Source: Sialis fuliginosa (lineage: Eukaryota > Arthropoda > Insecta > Megaloptera > Sialidae). From it: a stretch of DNA of 64,000 nucleotides. Location: assembly GCA_961205875.1 (NCBI GenBank), contig OY540817.1:12063001-12127000 (forward strand). Reading direction: 5' to 3'. Position 1 is the stretch's first letter; the number at the start of each line of letters is the position of its first letter. Position numbers and translations under genes: made by a program. Below, piece after piece: positions 13,616 to 24,647 of this stretch. The notes under the pieces are model-generated. The model was not told the DNA's origin. It saw only the letters and a list, made by a program, of their open reading frames with translations, and ran no database searches.

Positions 13616-14148
13616 GATTAAATTGCCTGTAAACCAATGCATAGACTACAAAATACTAAAATACTCCACTATACAGACAGAGCCCAGAGAGATTAGTATT
13701 AATTTCTTTAAAATTTCATACTTCCGACCCATTTCTTGAAATCTACCAATAAATGTAAATCACTCATACATAGGTTTGATGTTCCCAGGTTAAATTAGAT
13801 AACCCGACCTGGGCAGGTGCGTCAGGTACAATAAACAACGATAAATCAGAGCGACTCCATTGTCACACAGAGTTGTGTTTATTCAAATAAGAAGCCACGG
13901 TTAGAACATATTTCAATATAGGTATACATAGATATACATCGTTTATGTTAATATGCCAATGCTATTATCATATGTTATACTACTATTGTTCGACTTGTTA
14001 GAATTTTTAATTTGCCGGTCATAAATGTTAATCAATTATATATCTATATCTATAGATCACGCAGTATAATGTAGTAGCTATTAAAGTATACTGTATTAGG
14101 TAAAGGTACTCACATATCATTATACTTTGTCTTATTGTTAGTATTATA

Positions 14149-14613
14149 TACGCCGAAATCATTTTGTTGTTTCTACTTGAATAGGTGATTTTGGAAGTTT
14201 TTGGCGTGCTGTAACCTAACCTAAAAGTGCTAAAATGAAAATTTTGGCAATGTTTAAGAATTTATTATTAAGTAGGTAATTTTTTTCTTAAGTTTTCGTT
14301 CTTTAAAAGGAATTTTTACTTTTTACCGTACAATTTTTTCGCCGAGATATGCTAGTTTGAAGATATGATATTTTTATTAATAGAAATATTATTTATTAAT
14401 AGAAAAAATCGTACAGTAAAAAGTAAAAATTCATTTTAAAGAGAAAATATAGTTAGAAAAAATTACTTAATCGTTATTTTGGCACTTTTAGGTTAGGTTA
14501 TCTCAAAATTCTGACTTGATGAAGCAAATTGGATAATGGATTCGTTTTTAGCATACTAAAAACCTCCTGAATCACCTATTTAAGTAGAAACAACAAAATG
14601 ATGTCGGCCTGTA
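14149..14613. mobile_element. Foldback MITE, GCCGAAATCATTTTG termini
   Basis: GCCGAAATCATTTTGTTG at the left is mirrored by CAACAAAATGATGTCGGC at the right, and the arms continue through AATAGGTGATT against AATCACCTATT. There is no coding capacity. A half copy is at 4838-4994. Confidence 0.8.
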
Positions 14614-15656
14614 GAATAATTCACTTTTCATATTTAGCATATAGGGAGGGGCAGCAAATTTACCATCTATCCCGGGCGGCAGAAATCTACGGTATGCCAC
14701 TGTTTACTATGGGTATTTCTAAGCACCAATGGCCAATCTTCATAAATATATGGCAGGTATTAGGTATTCAACACTTGTTTATATTTTGATACACACTAGT
14801 GAAGTTTGCCTACTACTCATTTCGTTTTAACTAGTTGTCAAAAAGATACGAACGTTCCAGTAATATACAAAATTGCACGAAAAACATAAAAATGTTTCTA
14901 ATGTAATTTTGTATATATTTAGTATACTCTCTCTAACAAAATATTTGAATATTTACAATGTTACTAAGTTTCACGTTCGTCGAAATGGAACATTAGTTAA
15001 TTATTTAAATAAATCTGCATTTTTTTTTTATAAGCAACCGAGCATTAGAACACTGATTATAAATTATGTAACGATCTGGAATTAGAGTAGTAAAATTATG
15101 AAATACAAAAAATCTACATGCTAATATAGGTATTGCTACATTTGAATTACTCCATTTGACATTTGAATGGCTGACATAACACAAATCAACCAAGTAAAAT
15201 TCAATTTGACCTGTCTTCACCACAAACATAAAACGTTCACATTATAATATGTTAAAATCTCCTCGGTCAATTTGATTTTTTATTTTGATATAACGCCAAC
15301 ACCAAACTGTATGCAATATGTCAACAAGATGTTCCCCTATACATCACGCATATAACGACAGCGGCTTTACATGTTACACTAAGGTGGTGCCATTATTTTT
15401 AACGTTTTTTATGTTACTCGAGATGCCAATATCTGGGCACCGGACAGATACATATCGTTATGGAAGATGGCGATTTGTTACGATAATCTAACCATTTACA
15501 TTGCGTCCACGGTATTGTACAAACAAGGGGATGTTGTGTTGTACCGATAACGGATGACCAGTGCGGAAGAATATCATTAATCTACATTGGGATACATAGT
15601 AGCACTTTTAGGGAACGTTTCATAGTTATTTTCATAAGTATGTAGAATAATAGAGT
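14614..15656. other. Non-coding stretch
   Basis: Short open frames are unremarkable. The part from 15300 to 15600 has fewer homopolymers and more even composition than the surroundings, but no gene or RNA is recognisable. Confidence 0.4.
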
Positions 15657-16086
15657 AAAGGAACCTAATATGAGACCCTGTCTTAATATGAGACCCTTGT
15701 AAAATAGACTAAATACAACGCATTTAACCAATAATGAATCAGAACATATTTAGGTCATACCGACAACACTGTATTGATGGGTTTGACAGTTCTAACTGAA
15801 CCCCTTTGTGTTGTGTACTGTATATATTTTTCTGTTTTATTATTTTTAAAGTTTTTATTAAAGTGTAATGATTGGAGTATTTAGTAAGAAAGGTAAGTTT
15901 AACTGTACATTATAGTGCATGTTATAGGAAGGTGTTATAACTATTTATAATATTTTAACAACAATATCTTCATAGATTTTTGTAGATGCCTACCCTCGAA
16001 AAATATTTAAACTTTTTCGAATGTTCCTAATATGAGACATTTTGAGATAGGGTCTCATATTAAGGCAATTATCTTTAACATACAGT

Positions 16087-16988
16087 GACGCTGATGCTCA
16101 ATTTCTATTTTGTGGTTGCTACTCAGGGTTGCCAGATTTCTCAAATGCTCTGGCGGGACATAGTCTCCGGGGGGGGGGGGGGGGGGGTAATTTTAGATTG
16201 CAGAAAAATTCATTTTTTTATTTTTTACAATACAAATGAATTCATACATAATATACAAACATATTATCACAGTTTAAACACATTAACATAATAATAAAAC
16301 ATAAATATTGTGGTAAGTTAATTTCATCAAGATGAATTTTAAAAAATCACAATGAGTTAGTAAACGCAAATATTTAATGTTTAATACGCATGCTGTTCAT
16401 TATTGTAGAAAATTTTGGAAACAGATAATTACCGATACTACAATTGTTAAATTGTACTTTTTATGAGATTTTTTGAAATTATACTGTACGTTTTATTAGA
16501 AGGATTTATTGTACACAATTTTATGACTGGGCAGTGCAAATTTATGATTCTACCTAATATATCATAAAATGTTTGCCAAATGTATATTTCGTTTGATAAT
16601 TTTAAGATGTAAAAAACATCTGTGTTTTATGAACGCTTGAGTTATGACAAAAAATTCAAAATAAAGATTTGCGCTTGCACATTCTGCATCCAAATAATGC
16701 ACTGAAGTAGCGCTCGCTCAGCAGGTCAAACGCATGCGTACTAGAATCATTACGGTGTCGAATGATGTTTAAGCGGGACATTTGAATTTTTGAGCGGGAC
16801 GCGGGACAAGCTATCCTGTAGCGGGACTGTCCCGCTCCAGGCGGGACGTCTGGCAACCCTGTTGCTACTATTCGAAAGAAAAACATGGCGGACAATGGAT
16901 CCAGTGCACCAAGTGTTATCGCTGGGCCCATGAAGATTGCGGATTGGATGAGGCCAATTTCATTTGTCCATCGTGCAAAAAACGATGA
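16087..16988 (+). pseudogene. PHD-like finger remnant interrupted by a hAT element
   Basis: Bases 16087-16123 and 16870-16988 form one reading frame once the nested element and one copy of its 8-bp duplication are ignored. The frame codes a cysteine-rich end with WIQCTKCYRWAHEDC, then ICPSCKKR and a TGA at 16986. This spacing (W-x2-C-x2-C, W-x-H-x2-C, C-x2-C) fits a PHD finger of the kind at the C-terminus of some DNA transposases. No DDE catalytic region was seen upstream, so the copy is dead. Frame continuity across the insertion suggests the frame was intact when the insertion happened. It could instead be a captured host PHD exon. Confidence 0.6.
16124..16861. mobile_element. Non-autonomous hAT element with exact 8-bp TSD
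   Basis: The ends CAGGGTTGCCAGA and CTGGCAACCCTG are inverted repeats flanked on both sides by TTGCTACT, an exact 8-bp duplication typical of hAT transposons. The 738-bp element has no transposase frame and contains a run of 19 G at 16169-16187. It splits the PHD-like remnant of the surrounding transposon. Confidence 0.92.
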
Positions 16989-17221
16989 AAACAAGATAGT
17001 AGGTCTCAAATTAGGCATCCTTTTTAAAAAAGGTGATTTTGCTTTTTTACTTGTTTTTTAATAATTCGAAATTTTAAGCAAATATGTGTTCTTTTTGTAA
17101 TATTTTTGTTAAATAAATATATGTATAATCTTAAATTCAGTCATTTTTTATTTACTTTAATTTTATGTTTTCTATTTATTTTTTATTATTTTCAAAATGG
17201 GTTTCATATTAAGCTCCTTTC

Positions 17222-18191
17222 CTAAGGGTTAAACGATTATCTTCATTTTTTGTATCTTATTTTTTTATTTGAAAATAGTCGATTTTCTGCATCCACAAAT
17301 TATATTCTAAAAAAAACATATAATTAATTCAAATCCACAACTTCTAAGTATGTCACATCGATTTGTCATATGTACTTTCCTACTTCAAGATTAATTTAAA
17401 ATAATAAATAACGACAATAATAATAATAATTTAGAATTCTCTCTAATTATATTGCACCGTGTTTTGAAATTCAATGCTCTTGCTTGTTAAAAATGTTACC
17501 GTTAGATGGCATCGCATTCGCTCTTCTGCACTGACCGATTGACAAATCACCCGATAAAGTAAAGGTACCCCACATATACGCGGCGACCGGTTTTCGGGAC
17601 ACATTGTTAAAAATTATCTCCAGCTCTTCACGAGATGCAACTTTATCTTCATGTCGAAATTTAAATGATTACATCAAACATTCTTCAACAACATAGTAAA
17701 ATTTCATTTTTACTACTAATTTTTGCAAATGAATATTTTTAAATTGATATTATTCAAATTATCTCCAATACAATTTAATTTTTTACCAATTTATAAAAAT
17801 GTTCATTTAAATTTTTAAAATAATTTAATAGAATTTATGTAAGGGAGAAGGGTCATGAGGGACAAAAATCCCCCAAATCTCTATAAAATTAAAGCAAATT
17901 AAAACTTCAAAACATTTATTTCCATTTCCCTAACCAGTTTCGCCCGTGTGTATTTCGAAATAGATAAATCTTCACACACTGCTTCATCTTATTTTCCAAG
18001 AGAAGTATTATACCGCGTAGTATAGCGTGATAATAAACTAAAATATCCTAAACTAAATAATACTAGGATCTGAGCCTTTGAAACAGCGAAAGTCCTATCA
18101 AAATCGATAGAGATAATTGAAATACCTTTTAGGTAATGTCCCATTCAAGTTCCTATAAAATGTTTAAGCAGAATCTTGTCTCAATTTCGTA
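17222..18191. other. Non-coding stretch, partly balanced in composition
   Basis: No gene seen. The part from 17455 to 17640 is GC-balanced and non-repetitive by eye and could be a regulatory segment; there is no direct evidence for that. Confidence 0.4.
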
Positions 18192-18616
18192 TAAGGTAAT
18201 GGCGCCAGTCTTGGATCATACGCCAGTGTTGGACTAAATTAGAAATATTTGTTGATATTTATTACTGCTATTAATCTAGACACTTAACTGTAAAACAGCT
18301 TAATTTGATGACAATCGGCCAATGGATATTAAAATGGTGGATATTTGACTAATTATTAGTGTAAACTATTTATTAATTATTATATTATCATAGCATCTGC
18401 CTTACATTGCTTACAAATTTACGATTCTTTATTTTAATAACTTTTGTGTCGTAGTACATTACTGGTTTTACTTTATCCATTACTGGAGAAAAAACGTAAA
18501 CATAATAAACAAAAAATTACATGTATTCATAAGAATTACAAAAAAGAAGTTCATCAAATCAAAAAAAACCAGTATACTTTGCTCTTATAGCGGCCAAGAC
18601 TGGTGCTAGTACCTTA
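18192..18616. mobile_element. Foldback MITE, AAGGTACTGGCACCAGT family, complete
   Basis: TAAGGTAATGGCGCCAGTCT is mirrored by AGACTGGTGCTAGTACCTTA. The interior GACAATCGGCCAATGG is shared with the copies at 2531 (inverted), 35921 and 57105 (inverted). Confidence 0.85.
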
Positions 18617-19798
18617 ATTGTTGATCATATATTTTACGAATGAAATATCCTATAAACAATGCATTAAAGTTTTTGTAAATTAAAAAATCACATTCCATAA
18701 ATGACTGCGCTATCTGCTGTTATTTGTATCTCTATTCGTGTGTGTCCACAATTAATGTAGCGAATGGTTATCGAAAAACTTGTCAAAATTATCTAAAAAA
18801 TTCGCACGTCTAGTATTAATTTCCAAACATTGGCATTTGAATTAGAATGTTTTATACATTGGACATTAAAAACGAACTTTTATTAATGTGATCATAAGAA
18901 ACCTATTAAAATAAAAATATTGCATTGTTCATGTATATTATCAATTTTGCAGAACACGAGAGACATTTAGAGGGGCAGTAAAGTTTAAAACATTTATTAA
19001 TTGTATAAATTAAATAAATTACATATTGCTAAATATTATGTACAGTGAATTTTTTTATATATGTATGTCGATTTTGATAAAGGAAAAAAATTTCTAGACT
19101 AAGATATCTATTTTTTTATTTCAGTTTTTCATTTCAATTTCTATTAAGAATCAAATATAAATATATAATACTTGAACGATACATTTTTTTCAGGTTTTGG
19201 CTTCAAGTTGAAATTAGATATTCTATTTGCTAAATTAACTTCACTATTTATCTGTTTTCATTTTAGCTTTTCGACTTTTTATTTATTTATTATATTTGCA
19301 GTTGATCTCTTTGGCTTCTGGACAGTTCAGCACACCCTAGGTAAAAAACCACTCTCCACAATAACCGATAAAAATAAACTCGATCTAAATCGACAATCTC
19401 ATCGATGTCAACAACAATACCCACTGATCTGATAATAATTCTGTATACAATTTACAGAATCAAAAAGCACAGTGTACCCTTTCTTCTTACATTCATTGTT
19501 CGTGCATTTATCTGATCATACATGTAACTAAATTATTCAAGTGTTTGACACGAGCGCACGCTCAAACTAGCGGTGGTGGTGTCTTCATTGTAGGCCGGCA
19601 TGCAAACAAACGTAGGTACTGAGATATGTATCTGTATATGTACATAAGTATTCGTATATATAGGTACGTTTATGCGTACTCTAGCTTACAGGTATGTATG
19701 ATTGTGTGTATATCTGTTTAAATCGGTGCATTATGTGTGTACTATAGTATAATGTTAAGTCCAGTTGTGGCTCGCTACAGCTAGAATGAATACTTTTA
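18617..19798. other. Non-coding stretch
   Basis: No recognised gene. The plus-strand open frame 19172-19432 is rich in Phe and Leu and has no domain. The patch 19540-19790 is GC-balanced. Confidence 0.4.
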
Positions 19799-20100
19799 TG
19801 CCCGGTATTATAAAGGACCTAACAAAATTTGTTAGCTAGCAATTACATTCAAATGGGGTATTAATACTGTACTAGTATCTATGGATTAGTTATGGAATTT
19901 AGAGCAGTGACACTTCAACTAATTATAACACAGTTGGCATCTTTGACCGTACAAAATAATTTTCATAACATCACCACTGTTTTAATACCGTTTGTATTTA
20001 CCTTCAACGCGTGCGCGAGAACTGTCATATAAGTTTGATATCTCAGTTGAAAGTGTTTGTTAGCTAACAAATTTGTTAGGTCCTTTATGATACCGGACAT
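19799..20100. mobile_element. TGTCCGGTATTATAAA repeat, complete
   Basis: Left end TGCCCGGTATTATAAAGGAC is mirrored by the right end GTCCTTTATGATACCGGACA. It contains the GCCAACTGTG block in inverted orientation. The termini and lack of coding sequence suggest a MITE. Confidence 0.8.
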
Positions 20101-21485
20101 TACAGTAGAGAAAAATAAAGTTCTACAGAATAAATAATTTGCTCTACTTTTTCTTATACAGGTAAACGTCGTTTTACACGAACCAAATTTTATCATTTTT
20201 TTCATAATTTCCTAGAGTATTTTCTTTAATATTGAAACAATTAATTGCTTATCGTTACGAGAAAATAATGAAAAATAAAAATTTAAAAACGGTCGTTATG
20301 CTTCACTTACACCGATACCGTATTTTTTAGTTTTCTTTTAAGCGAAGCGAGGGAAGATAAAATTGCATGATATTTCATTGATCATTTAAAAAAATTATTT
20401 AAATGCCTTTATTATTATTACAAGTAGTGTACCTACTGATCATATTGTTTTTATAAAATTTTAGTTACGCCTAAAATAATAATAAATAAATTTAGTTACG
20501 CCTAAACAAAAATTTATATACATAGGTACATATGTATATAAATATATTGAGAGTAAATATTAAAGAAAAATTAAAACACTCCGCCACTGAGGTTACTTTA
20601 TTACACGGAGTTGTGTTGCTTGTCAAATATTTTGCATGTTAAAAGAATTAAATTTGAATTGTTTATTACACATCCGATTGTTAAATACACAAAGAACTGT
20701 CACTGTAACAGATCGATTCATACGAGTTAATCAATTTTATTATAACAGATACAATGATCGATGTAAAAAATGAATCAACAAAACACACTGTAAAATACAG
20801 TTCTAACTCAAAACTAGCATATTATTAAAAATAATAAAATTAATATCAACCAATAAACAATAAAATAGATTTCATTTTTTTTTTCAATTTATTAGTAAAT
20901 AAATGAAAAGATAAAGATTTTTTCGTGAAATATACCTATATCTAATTTTAAAGTCGTGTATCCCAAACCCACCAAAAATTTGAAAAATACCATAAATGTT
21001 TGACTAACAATAAGTTAAAAACTGTGATTTACGCCCTTGCCTCCTTTGTGCCAGGGATGAATGCCCCCGCTTACCTCATAATGATTAAGGTACTGCAATA
21101 TTATATATATATCTACCTATTGACTGCATTGAAAAATTTTAAACAATATTATTGTAATAATTAGGGGTGTACCGGAATTCACGGTTAACTGGTAAATTCC
21201 CGGCTGATTTTGCTGGGGCACTTTTGTTAATTGTAACAATATTATATTATAGTCGCTTGGGTTATTATATCATGATTTGTAGAAATTAGTTGTAAGATTA
21301 GGTAATCCTTTTTGTAGAGAGACCTCGGAAGATATGATTGAGTCAGTTGTTAGCACAGAGTCATGAGAAACACAATAATTTATAAAGTGTCGAAGGTGTT
21401 TAAATAAATCTAAGAAACAGTGTAGCTACCTTAGCCCTGTAATGCAAGCTAAGGAGAATTAAGGCTCTGTGGTAGTGACCACCAT
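20101..21485. other. AT-rich non-coding stretch
   Basis: No gene or defined repeat recognised. A small duplicated TTTAGTTACGCCTAAA phrase occurs at about 20460 and 20490. Confidence 0.4.
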
Positions 21486-21715
21486 TTCATATTCAAAATA
21501 GTGCAAGTTTTGTGTAATAAAAATAGTGAAAGATTTTGTATTTGAAATAGTTTTTTTGTATTCGAAATAGTTATGGTTTTTTTGTAATCGCAATAGCACC
21601 TTTTCATATTCAAAATAGTGCAAGTTTTGTGTAATAAAAATAGTGAAAGATTTTGTATTCGAAATAGTTTTAGTTTTTGTGTAATAGATATAGTACCAGC
21701 TTTTGTAAAGGCCTA
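21486..21715. repeat. Tandem repeat, period 117 bp, about two copies
   Basis: TTCATATTCAAAATAGTGCA begins at 21486 and again at 21603, and similarity continues through AATAAAAATAGTGAAAG. Within each unit a shorter degenerate motif (ATTCGAAATAG and similar) also repeats. Confidence 0.85.
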
Positions 21716-22375
21716 GTGTAAGTGTAGTTAAAATTAAATTTATTTATTTAGTATTTATTTATTTAGTGTTTACGTTTCCGAGCACCTACAGGTCATTCTA
21801 CCGAACCAATTAAAGGTTAAATGAAATTATTCAAAGCAATTGAACCCTAAAACGTTACATAATGGTATTATGGTATACTCCTAGTAATAATGCAGGTAAT
21901 GCTGAATGTTGATTAAATGACCTTTTTAACAAATGATGTTTCCTAATTTCACCATCTTAAGTAGTTAGGTTTAAGTTATAACTAATGTACATAAGTAAAA
22001 CTTCAACGAATCAAACTATAAAAATTAACCAATACTTTTAAACCTAAATCCTAAATCACATAATCTACCCTGGTCTACACAATTACAATATTATATACGT
22101 TCTTCACAATAACAAATTAAAATTACCCGAATTGACAAACGCGCGGTCCGGTTGGCTCCGGGCACGAGTATGAGAGTAGGGTGGAAAGGAGGGGGCGGGT
22201 CATCATAGCTACGGTCCAGAACTTACATCAGACAGGGGATCAATTAGTATTAACTTACATGAACAAACGCCCCGTAGGATACGCGCACTCAGATTTATCT
22301 CCTCGCGTCAATATGTTGTTGGCCGGACAGAGGTCCAGTGTACCCCTCCCCCACAACCCTTTATATACCTACCCC
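21716..22375. other. Non-coding stretch ending in a GC-rich patch
   Basis: AT-rich to about 22130, then GC-rich to 22375 (GCGCGGTCCGGTTGG, GGAGGGGGCGGG). The open frame 22181-22492 runs into the next transposon and has no domain, so it is not called a gene. Confidence 0.4.
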
Positions 22376-23655
22376 CATGGGCGTAGCCAGGGTGGGGCAG
22401 GGGGGGGCGCTTGCCCCCCCCTAGCTTGTCGACAAAAAGTAATAAGTAAATCAGTATTATTGTCCAAACAGGGTATTTCTAGACTTCTATGATGTCCATT
22501 GGATTTTTGAACGTAAATTTATATTTTGGATCCAGAAAATCAAATATCAAAGTTTTTTTTAATCACAATCTTTTATTTTTAAATGTAAACTAAAATAACA
22601 GGCAAAATTAAAAATAAAATAAAAACACCTAAAGGCAAAGGTCGCAGTGTTGGCAACAGTGAAAACTGTGTTTTGTGTTAAAATAACTACCCACAAAAAC
22701 ATGGGCAAGGGGGGACGCTTGCCCCTCTCCCTAGCTCGTGAACTAAGAGTAACAAATGAATCAGTTCATTGGCTAAATATTGACATTTTTAGATTCGAAA
22801 ATTTAAATATCATTGTTTTTTTTATTGCAATCTCTTGTTATAGCGGGTAAACTATTCATGTCATTTTTCAAAGTAATGCCGATAGGTCAAATATGAACTG
22901 TTTTTTATTTATAGGATATGAAAATTGAAGGAAATTTTATCATCTTTTCGAATTTAGGGGTTATTTTGTGTTATTACACTTATTTTTGTGACCAAATCGC
23001 GGTTTAATAAAAAATAAAAAAATTGATTTTTTTACAATTTTGAAAGATGCCCACGGTGATGTTAAATTTTTTTTCTAAAATTTCAAGATAACCGTTTTGT
23101 AGGAATTTTTTTCAGCTTTAAAACGCTTTTTCAAATTTGTTTTATAATTTTTTGGTGTCGCGATATTCGAGTTTGAATGAAAAAAGTACCAAAAAGTTTT
23201 AAACGACCATAAAAGGCCTAATGTTGGTCGCACAGAAAATAAAAAAAAAGAATATTAAAGCTTAAATAATCGCCTATTGTCTAGTAGTATTTAAAAAATG
23301 TTAGACCTTTTATGGTCGTTTAAAACTTTTTGGTACTTTTTTCATTCAAACTCGAATATCGCGACACCAAAAAATTATAAAACAAAATTGAAAAGTTAAT
23401 GAAAATCACGAGCCAAAGTTCCAAGTTTCACATTTCGAGGTCCCAGACGCCAAAAATTTGAGGCCCATTGAAAATATTTTTATTTAACAAATTTTTTATA
23501 AAACTTTTTAGGTAAGGTTACCATAATAATGTGAGAGCTTTTTTTTGCTCACCCCTTTCTCATTACCTCGGGGTCCTAGGCAAAACACGCCGACCAATCG
23601 GTTTCAAAAAAAATTTTTTTGCCCCCCCCTGAACAAAAACCTGGCTACGCCCATG
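22376..23655. mobile_element. hAT-like element, CATGGGCGTAGCCAGG termini, exact 8-bp TSD
   Basis: CATGGGCGTAGCCAGG at the left and CCTGGCTACGCCCATG at the right are exact inverted repeats, flanked on both sides by CCTACCCC. The 1280-bp interior has no transposase frame. It repeats a variant of the left end internally near 22702 (GGGCAAGGGGGGACGC) and contains a large inverted repeat at 23128-23395. Confidence 0.9.
23128..23395. repeat. Inverted repeat inside the hAT-like element
   Basis: TTTTGGTGTCGCGATATTCG is mirrored by CGAATATCGCGACACCAAAA, and the arms extend through AAACGACCATAAAAGG against CCTTTTATGGTCGTTT with a short spacer. Confidence 0.9.
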
Positions 23656-23986
23656 CCTACCCCACACTCTGTATACCCCATGCAATGTCGTATTAAGTTT
23701 GTACGATGTTAGGGAATTAATAAATTATATTGTCATGTTGTAGGTAATGTATGAGTATAGTTCGGTAGCCAAGGTGATTAACTTCGTAAAAAAGTCGAGA
23801 AATTGATGGTTCATCAAATTACTGAAAATTATCTTGAATAAGGAAATGAACGGAAAGAGGAATTTTTAACTTATTCTATGCATTACGGAGTAACAATGGG
23901 CAACCTTCGGAAGGCAATTTACCTAAACCTACGATTTCTCTTGTATGTTTTTTTATATAAAGATTTTCGATTTTTTTGGTCGGAAC

Positions 23987-24647
23987 CAGGACTGTAATTA
24001 CCACCGGAGCAGCCGAGGCGGTATTAAAACAGTGGTGATATTATGAAAATTATTTTGTAGGGTCAGAGTCGCCAACTGTGTTACAATACGTTGAAGAATC
24101 ACTGTTCTAAATTTCATAGCAAATCCATAGATACTATCATAGAATTAATACCCCATTTGAAAGTGCTTGCTAGCTAGCAAATTTACTAGCTCCTTTATAA
24201 TACCGGACATTACATATTTATAATCATAAGGAATATCTTTTCCCAACATTTCGATTTACTATTGTTTTTTTTTAGGTTATTTATACAATAATATCATAAG
24301 ATTTTTTTTTGCAAACCGGCCAATAGAATTGGAGGTATTAAAAAAAACGTACACGAAAAACCGTAAAAATTGTCGTTTTTCAAGATACAAAAAATTTCGC
24401 TATTATGACTCCGCTATAAATCGAGTTTTATGCAGCTCGATATGAGTAAATTATTTATTTACTGGTGTAATTTTAATTGTTTACAAAAAATATTAACTAA
24501 AATTTGAAAATATTCACATTTGTATTTAAAAACTTTTTTTTTTCGAAAATAGTCACATACATCAAAATTGTTAAAAATATAATATTTAGAAGGGGCCCCT
24601 CGATCGCTTGCTGCCTCGGAGCCCCAGAGCCTGTAATTACGGCTCTG
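23987..24647. mobile_element. hAT element with exact 8-bp TSD GTCGGAAC
   Basis: CAGGACTGTAATTAC at the left and GTAATTACGGCTCTG at the right are inverted termini flanked by GTCGGAAC on both sides. Related elements with CAGGGCCGTAACTA ends are at 27689 and 53468. No transposase frame is present. A partial copy of another MITE family lies inside at 24020-24210. Confidence 0.9.
24020..24210. mobile_element. TGTCCGGTATTATAAA repeat, right part, inside a hAT element
   Basis: Shares GGTATTAAAACAGTGGTGAT and CGCCAACTGTGTTACAA with the other copies and ends in ATAATACCGGACAT. Its left end is missing. Confidence 0.7.

Larger units (their letters stand above)
15657..17221. mobile_element. Decayed DNA transposon carrying a PHD-finger fragment
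   Basis: AAAGGAACCTAATATGAGAC at the left is mirrored by GTTTCATATTAAGCTCCTTT at the right; related TAATATGAGAC words recur just inside both ends. A PHD-like coding remnant lies inside. A C-terminal PHD-type finger occurs in some pogo/Tigger-like transposases, so this is inferred to be a Tc1-mariner/pogo relative that has lost its DDE domain. A hAT element is nested at 16124-16861. Confidence 0.6.

Noticed and set aside
16656..17018. 120-codon minus-strand open frame
   Set aside because: It is antisense to the PHD-like remnant and spans the end of the nested hAT element.
22181..22492. 103-codon plus-strand open frame in a GC-rich patch
   Set aside because: It crosses the left terminus of a hAT-like element at 22376 and has no domain.
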